NCBI GenBank assembly: GCA_934434555.1
Contig: CAKRZX010000028.1
Coordinates: 1 to 26,210 of the forward strand
From: an uncultured Clostridia bacterium
GTDB lineage: Bacteria; Bacillota; Clostridia; Christensenellales; QALW01
Reading direction: 5' to 3'
DNA: 26,210 bases
Positions 23,555 through 26,210 of this stretch are shown piece after piece; position 1 is the first letter of the stretch; every line of letters begins with the position of its first letter. A model generated the notes under the pieces. The model did no database searches. It had not been told where the DNA came from and saw only the letters and a list, made by a program, of their open reading frames with translations. The position numbers and the translations under genes were made by a program.

Positions 23555-24190
23555 TTATCCACGGTCATAGGAAGATCTGTTTGAACCAAGCGCAATACAT
23601 ATTTTCTTTACGGAATAACGCTTGTGCGTATTAAGAAATTCAATTACTATGTATACGTGCTCTTGGCATACTCCGGTCAGCGACCACCCCATTATGAGTT
23701 CCTGTAATTTTTTTATGAATTCGTTCTCTATTTCAAGTTGTCTGTTTTTTTGCTTCAAGTATCTTCATTTCGGCTTTAAGCTTTTCAACCTCGGACATTT
23801 CTTCTATCGGTTTACTTCTGCCACGGTTGTCTTTGAGCTTGTTCACTCCGCCTTCTTCATACTTGCGTACCCAAGAATAGATCTGTCGATACGACACGTT
23901 GCAGGTTTCTGCCGTTAATCCGTAATCCTTGTTGTGTTCAATGCAGAACGCAACAATCTCTGCCCGTTCTTCTTGCGTTGTTTTTCTTCCCTTGGTCATA
24001 TGGATTTCTCCTTTGGCGCTGCTGCGCTCCTTATATACCACATTATCCAAGCTTTGAGAGTACGTTTTGCTGAAATTCCGTGTTTTCTGCATATCTCCCG
24101 CTGACTGCCGTTCCCGGACAGATATTCTTCCACCGCTTGGATTTTTAACTCTGCGCTGTATTTCTTATTCTTCCGCGCTGTTCTTGGCAT
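23555..24190 (-). pseudogene. IS3-family transposase orfA with two frameshifts, plus the start of orfB
   Basis: Three frames join into one protein. The first (from ATG 24190) begins MPRTARKNKKYSAELKIQAV and holds the first helix-turn-helix (GNGSQREICRKHGISAKRTLKAWIMWY). After an apparent 2-nt insertion at about 24031-24037 (TATAT for TAT) it continues KERSSAKGEIHMTKGRKTTQEERAEIV with the second helix-turn-helix (VSYRQIYSWVRKYEEGGVNKL) and a leucine-zipper start (EKLKAEMKILEA). A run of seven A (T at 23745-23751), one more than the frame needs, shifts it again to NRQLEIENEFIKKLQEL. What follows (FLNTHKRYSVKKICIALGSNRSSY) resembles the orfB N-terminus and then stops. IS3 elements use programmed frameshifts, but in the other direction (-1) between orfA and orfB, so these look like decay. 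The element cannot be autonomous. Confidence 0.82.
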
Positions 24191-24262
24191 AAAATAACCC
24201 CCTTAAAGTAGCCCCGAAAACTTTTTGTTTTTTTAAGTGTTTACTCTAAGGGGATTATATCA
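23555..24262 (-). mobile_element. Truncated IS3-family (IS150-like) insertion sequence remnant
   Basis: A leftward transposase orfA and the very start of orfB are recognisable; the remaining orfB (DDE domain) and the right end are missing. The likely outer end is TGATATAATCCCC reading leftward from 24262, with the TG start usual for IS3 ends, but no matching inverted repeat or target duplication was found. A subterminal inverted repeat (CCCCTTAAAGTA near 24202 with TACTCTAAGGGG at 24242-24253) may form a hairpin limiting transcription into the element. Confidence 0.8.
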
Positions 24263-24287
24263 GAAAACTGATTCCAAATTGACTTTT

Positions 24288-25349
24288 TTATTTGCAAAGC
24301 GCAAAATACAGACTTGTGTACGGGTCAACGGTCTTACAGGCAAGTATATTTGCCTCTGGCGAAATGCTGTCAAGTTGCATACGCGTTGCCGTATCTTTGT
24401 AATTGTCACATTCTGCCTGTGCGGCAAAAATCAAGCCGTCGTAATCCTCGGGCATATAGCAAATGTAACTTTTCTTCAAAATGCTGCCCCAATCACCCGC
24501 GGCATTGCTCCACTCAGTAGAATAGAAAAACTCGATTTCATACGTTTCTCCGCCCCATTCGACGCGATGAAGATAATGATTTTCCCCTCTTTCCGTGTCG
24601 CTGTAAGCCGTTGCGGCGGTAAGCCACATGCCGGAGTAGTAATCGTAAAGTTCACCGGATACAACAGTCATAAACTGCTCGTCATACACGGGTATCGACG
24701 ATTCGGGTATGTAGCAGTAGGCAATAAACTCTATTTCGCGGATTCCGTCGTGCCTGTAATCGCCCGTTTTCGTTACTTCCCAGTAGCAGTCGTCATTATT
24801 AAACCCGTCGCCGAATCCCGTATACGTGCACATTCCGTTTTTAAGCAGATACGTTCCGCCCTCAACCTTACAGTTGATTTCAAGCCGGTTTCTTTCAAAG
24901 AACGACACGGTTTCATCGCTGTTTCCCGACGTTGAAAAAGAGCGTTTTTCATCAAAAACGAATCTGCCGTCCCAAGTCCACACAAGGCATGCTTCGCTTC
25001 CGTCGTCAAAGTACAGATAAAGCATGATATCGCTGTTGCCGTCGCCGTCCGCGTCCTCGATTGAAATCCGCTCAAACGCCGACTTTGCGTCGGGAATATT
25101 CATCGGAAAATCGGCTGAATCAAAAAGTTCCTTTTCAATGCTGTTTAAGTAAAAATAAACTGTTTCGTCATCAAGCGTAACAAGAACGTCCGTACTTTCG
25201 CCCTCGCGCTCTATCGTTCCGCGCCCCACAACTTCGCCCGTTGTGCGCCAGTCATCACCGGCGATATCGCCCCTGCCGTCAGAAAAGCAACCGCAAAACA
25301 GCAGGCTGCACAGCACCAACAATGCCGTAATACTTATAACGTGTTTCAT
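24288..25349 (-). CDS. Predicted lipoprotein of unknown function
   Basis: The product has 353 residues. A lipoprotein signal peptide (MKHVISITALLVLCSLLFCGC) carries a lipobox-like LFCGC with the modified Cys at 21, followed by an Asp/Gly-rich linker. The mature protein is acidic and rich in aromatic residues. A short DADGDGNSDIML segment (~residues 98-109) resembles calcium-binding FG-GAP/VCBS-type loops, and the same region repeats the pattern of strand, aromatic and acidic residues (LYLYFDDGSEACLVWTWDGRFVF). No enzyme motif is recognised. ATG 25349 is preceded by AGGAGC 8-9 nt upstream. The IS remnant lies just beyond its stop codon, which is intact at 24288. It may sense or bind something at the outer membrane face; that is speculation. 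Confidence 0.83.
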   Translation of the reverse strand: MKHVISITALLVLCSLLFCGCFSDGRGDIAGDDWRTTGEVVGRGTIEREGESTDVLVTLDDETVYFYLNSIEKELFDSADFPMNIPDAKSAFERISIEDADGDGNSDIMLYLYFDDGSEACLVWTWDGRFVFDEKRSFSTSGNSDETVSFFERNRLEINCKVEGGTYLLKNGMCTYTGFGDGFNNDDCYWEVTKTGDYRHDGIREIEFIAYCYIPESSIPVYDEQFMTVVSGELYDYYSGMWLTAATAYSDTERGENHYLHRVEWGGETYEIEFFYSTEWSNAAGDWGSILKKSYICYMPEDYDGLIFAAQAECDNYKDTATRMQLDSISPEANILACKTVDPYTSLYFALCK

Positions 25350-25436
25350 TTACTCTGCTCCTTTTATCGGATTATTGAACAACACCGTTTTTGGCGGTAC
25401 CTTTATTATATGCCCGAATTTCACTTTATGCCGCCC

Positions 25437-25489
25437 GTAAATGACCGTTTACTCATTTACAGTATACCATACGGGAAACAAAATGGCAA
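25437..25489 (-). promoter_or_regulatory. Promoter with operator-like dyad upstream of the lipoprotein gene
   Basis: On the minus strand TTGCCA (25484-25489), 17-bp spacer and TATACT (25461-25466). Directly downstream the perfect inverted repeat GTAAATGA/TCATTTAC (25437-25444 and 25453-25460) covers the predicted transcription start, the position of a repressor site. A second TATAAT at 25405-25410 lacks a -35. The rest of the 25350-25785 gap holds only the terminator and repeats listed separately. Confidence 0.5.
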
Positions 25490-25637
25490 TGCAAATTTAC
25501 CAAAGCAAAATTAGTTTCGTCAATATGTGATACAGTGAGTTTTGGTGATATGCTCGCTTGCGCACAGTAATATGATTGCTGCATGAATTGTGATATTTTT
25601 CGCTTACGCGGAAGAAAGAAAGTACACACCCAAAAGA

Positions 25638-25664
25638 TAAAACCCCGATATCATCGGGGTTTTT
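25638..25664. terminator. Bidirectional terminator after the small membrane-protein gene
   Basis: A perfect 8-bp stem ACCCCGAT/ATCGGGGT (25642-25649 and 25653-25660) with a 3-nt loop and T-runs on both strands. It lies about 120 bp past the stop of the leftward gene at 25786. Confidence 0.85.
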
Positions 25665-25690
25665 ATGGCAACGGTTGATAAAAATGATAC

Positions 25691-25754
25691 GGTTTCATTT
25701 GGTTTCAAATGGTTTCACCCAAAAATGAAATCATAGCGGTGAAATGTGAAACCA
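25691..25754. repeat. GGTTTCA repeats: three in 10-bp phase plus an inverted copy
   Basis: GGTTTCA occurs at 25691, 25701 and 25711, exactly one helical turn apart. An inverted TGAAACC is at 25747-25753. TGGTTTCAC (25710-25718) and GTGAAACCA (25746-25754) form a perfect 9-bp inverted pair, with further TGAAA copies between. It sits between the stop of the leftward gene and its terminator. It could be a protein-binding array or a 3'-UTR hairpin. Confidence 0.7.
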
Positions 25755-25785
25755 TAATGAGACGAGAGATGAATCAAAAGATACC

Positions 25786-26133
25786 TTATTGGTCTTTTCC
25801 TTTTTCAGATTCATCATCAGGGGTGGATTTGATCTTTTCATCCAGTACTTTCCCGACTGCATGTAGCCCGTCAGGGCTGCAAAATGCGTCCATCAGTTCG
25901 TTGAACTCAGGGTTTTCGCTATGAGACACGGCAGCATTTCGGATGCGTGACTGTTCAACAATCGAAAGGATCAGATCCAGGCCAAGAACCGCACATCCAA
26001 TGTAAAGACAGGTCTTTATCCAAATCCCAACGATGCAGAGGATGATCCCCGGAACAGATAAGTAGAAAAAGTGAAATAGGAAATTCGTTAGAACAAATAG
26101 CCAAAACATTTTCTTGGGGTATTCTCTTTTCAT
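25786..26133 (-). CDS. Small membrane protein, two predicted helices
   Basis: The product has 115 residues. ATG 26133 is chosen because AGGAGGT lies 6 nt upstream; the frame is open for another 23 codons to a GTG without a ribosome binding site. Two hydrophobic segments (~residues 9-35, FWLFVLTNFLFHFFYLSVPGIILCIVGIW, and ~43-62, CLYIGCAVLGLDLILSIV) are followed by a polar C-terminal tail of ~50 residues ending in DDESEKGKDQ. There is no recognised domain. No promoter was found between it and the right edge, so it may be the last gene of an operon that continues off the window. Confidence 0.82.
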   Translation of the reverse strand: MKREYPKKMFWLFVLTNFLFHFFYLSVPGIILCIVGIWIKTCLYIGCAVLGLDLILSIVEQSRIRNAAVSHSENPEFNELMDAFCSPDGLHAVGKVLDEKIKSTPDDESEKGKDQ

Positions 26134-26210
26134 GTTGTACCTCCTAAATTTACAGACCTGACAATTTTCCTTTGCTGAATTGGTTGTATCACATCCTTGC
26201 ACTAATTTCC

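Overview
The window looks like a chromosomal segment of an uncultured gut-type Clostridia bacterium (Bacillota). The reasons are strong AGGAGG-type ribosome binding sites, clear sigma-A promoters (TTGxxx-17-TATAAT), GTG/TTG starts, a BspA-type leucine-rich-repeat protein, a large YDG-repeat surface protein, and FucO and glycoside hydrolases typical of fibre-degrading anaerobes. No rRNA, tRNA or CRISPR array was seen.

Region 1 (1-2682) is the most unusual part. It reads leftward on the minus strand and holds a tyrosine recombinase (1840-2682), a 286-bp segment bounded by near-perfect inverted repeats (1519-1543 and 1780-1804), a small unknown gene (1138-1491) and a secreted LRR protein that runs off the window edge (1-1121). 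Between the repeats lie a near-consensus promoter, now pointing right and away from the LRR genes, and a terminator active toward the LRR genes. This has the architecture of an invertible promoter (phase-variation switch) for a surface protein, probably flipped by the adjacent recombinase. The orientation shown is the predicted OFF state.

Region 2 (2753-6872) is housekeeping: transketolase (plus) converging on a murC and LOG-family (TIGR00730) pair (minus) at a shared bidirectional terminator.

Region 3 (6897-17388) is a carbohydrate-use region. A cytoplasmic GH78 alpha-L-rhamnosidase and a WbsX/GH99-like enzyme overlap in one minus operon. Divergent from it is a secreted lipoprotein with DUF5060 and apiosidase-like DUF4038 domains. 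An AraC regulator follows, then a three-gene operon (TIM-barrel isomerase, Gfo/Idh/MocA dehydrogenase, TIM-barrel isomerase), then fucO (lactaldehyde reductase). Together these suggest use of rhamnose-containing plant glycans or glycosides: rhamnose release, sugar oxidation/isomerisation, and disposal of lactaldehyde as 1,2-propanediol. Kinases, aldolase and transporters are not in the window.

Region 4 (17630-26210) is cell-surface and accessory: a small membrane protein, a 1621-residue surface protein (two beta-helix blocks, YDG repeats, Cys/His-rich repeats, C-terminal membrane anchor), a decayed IS3-family element with two small frameshifts, a lipoprotein, a repeat-containing intergenic stretch, and a small two-helix membrane protein at the right edge.
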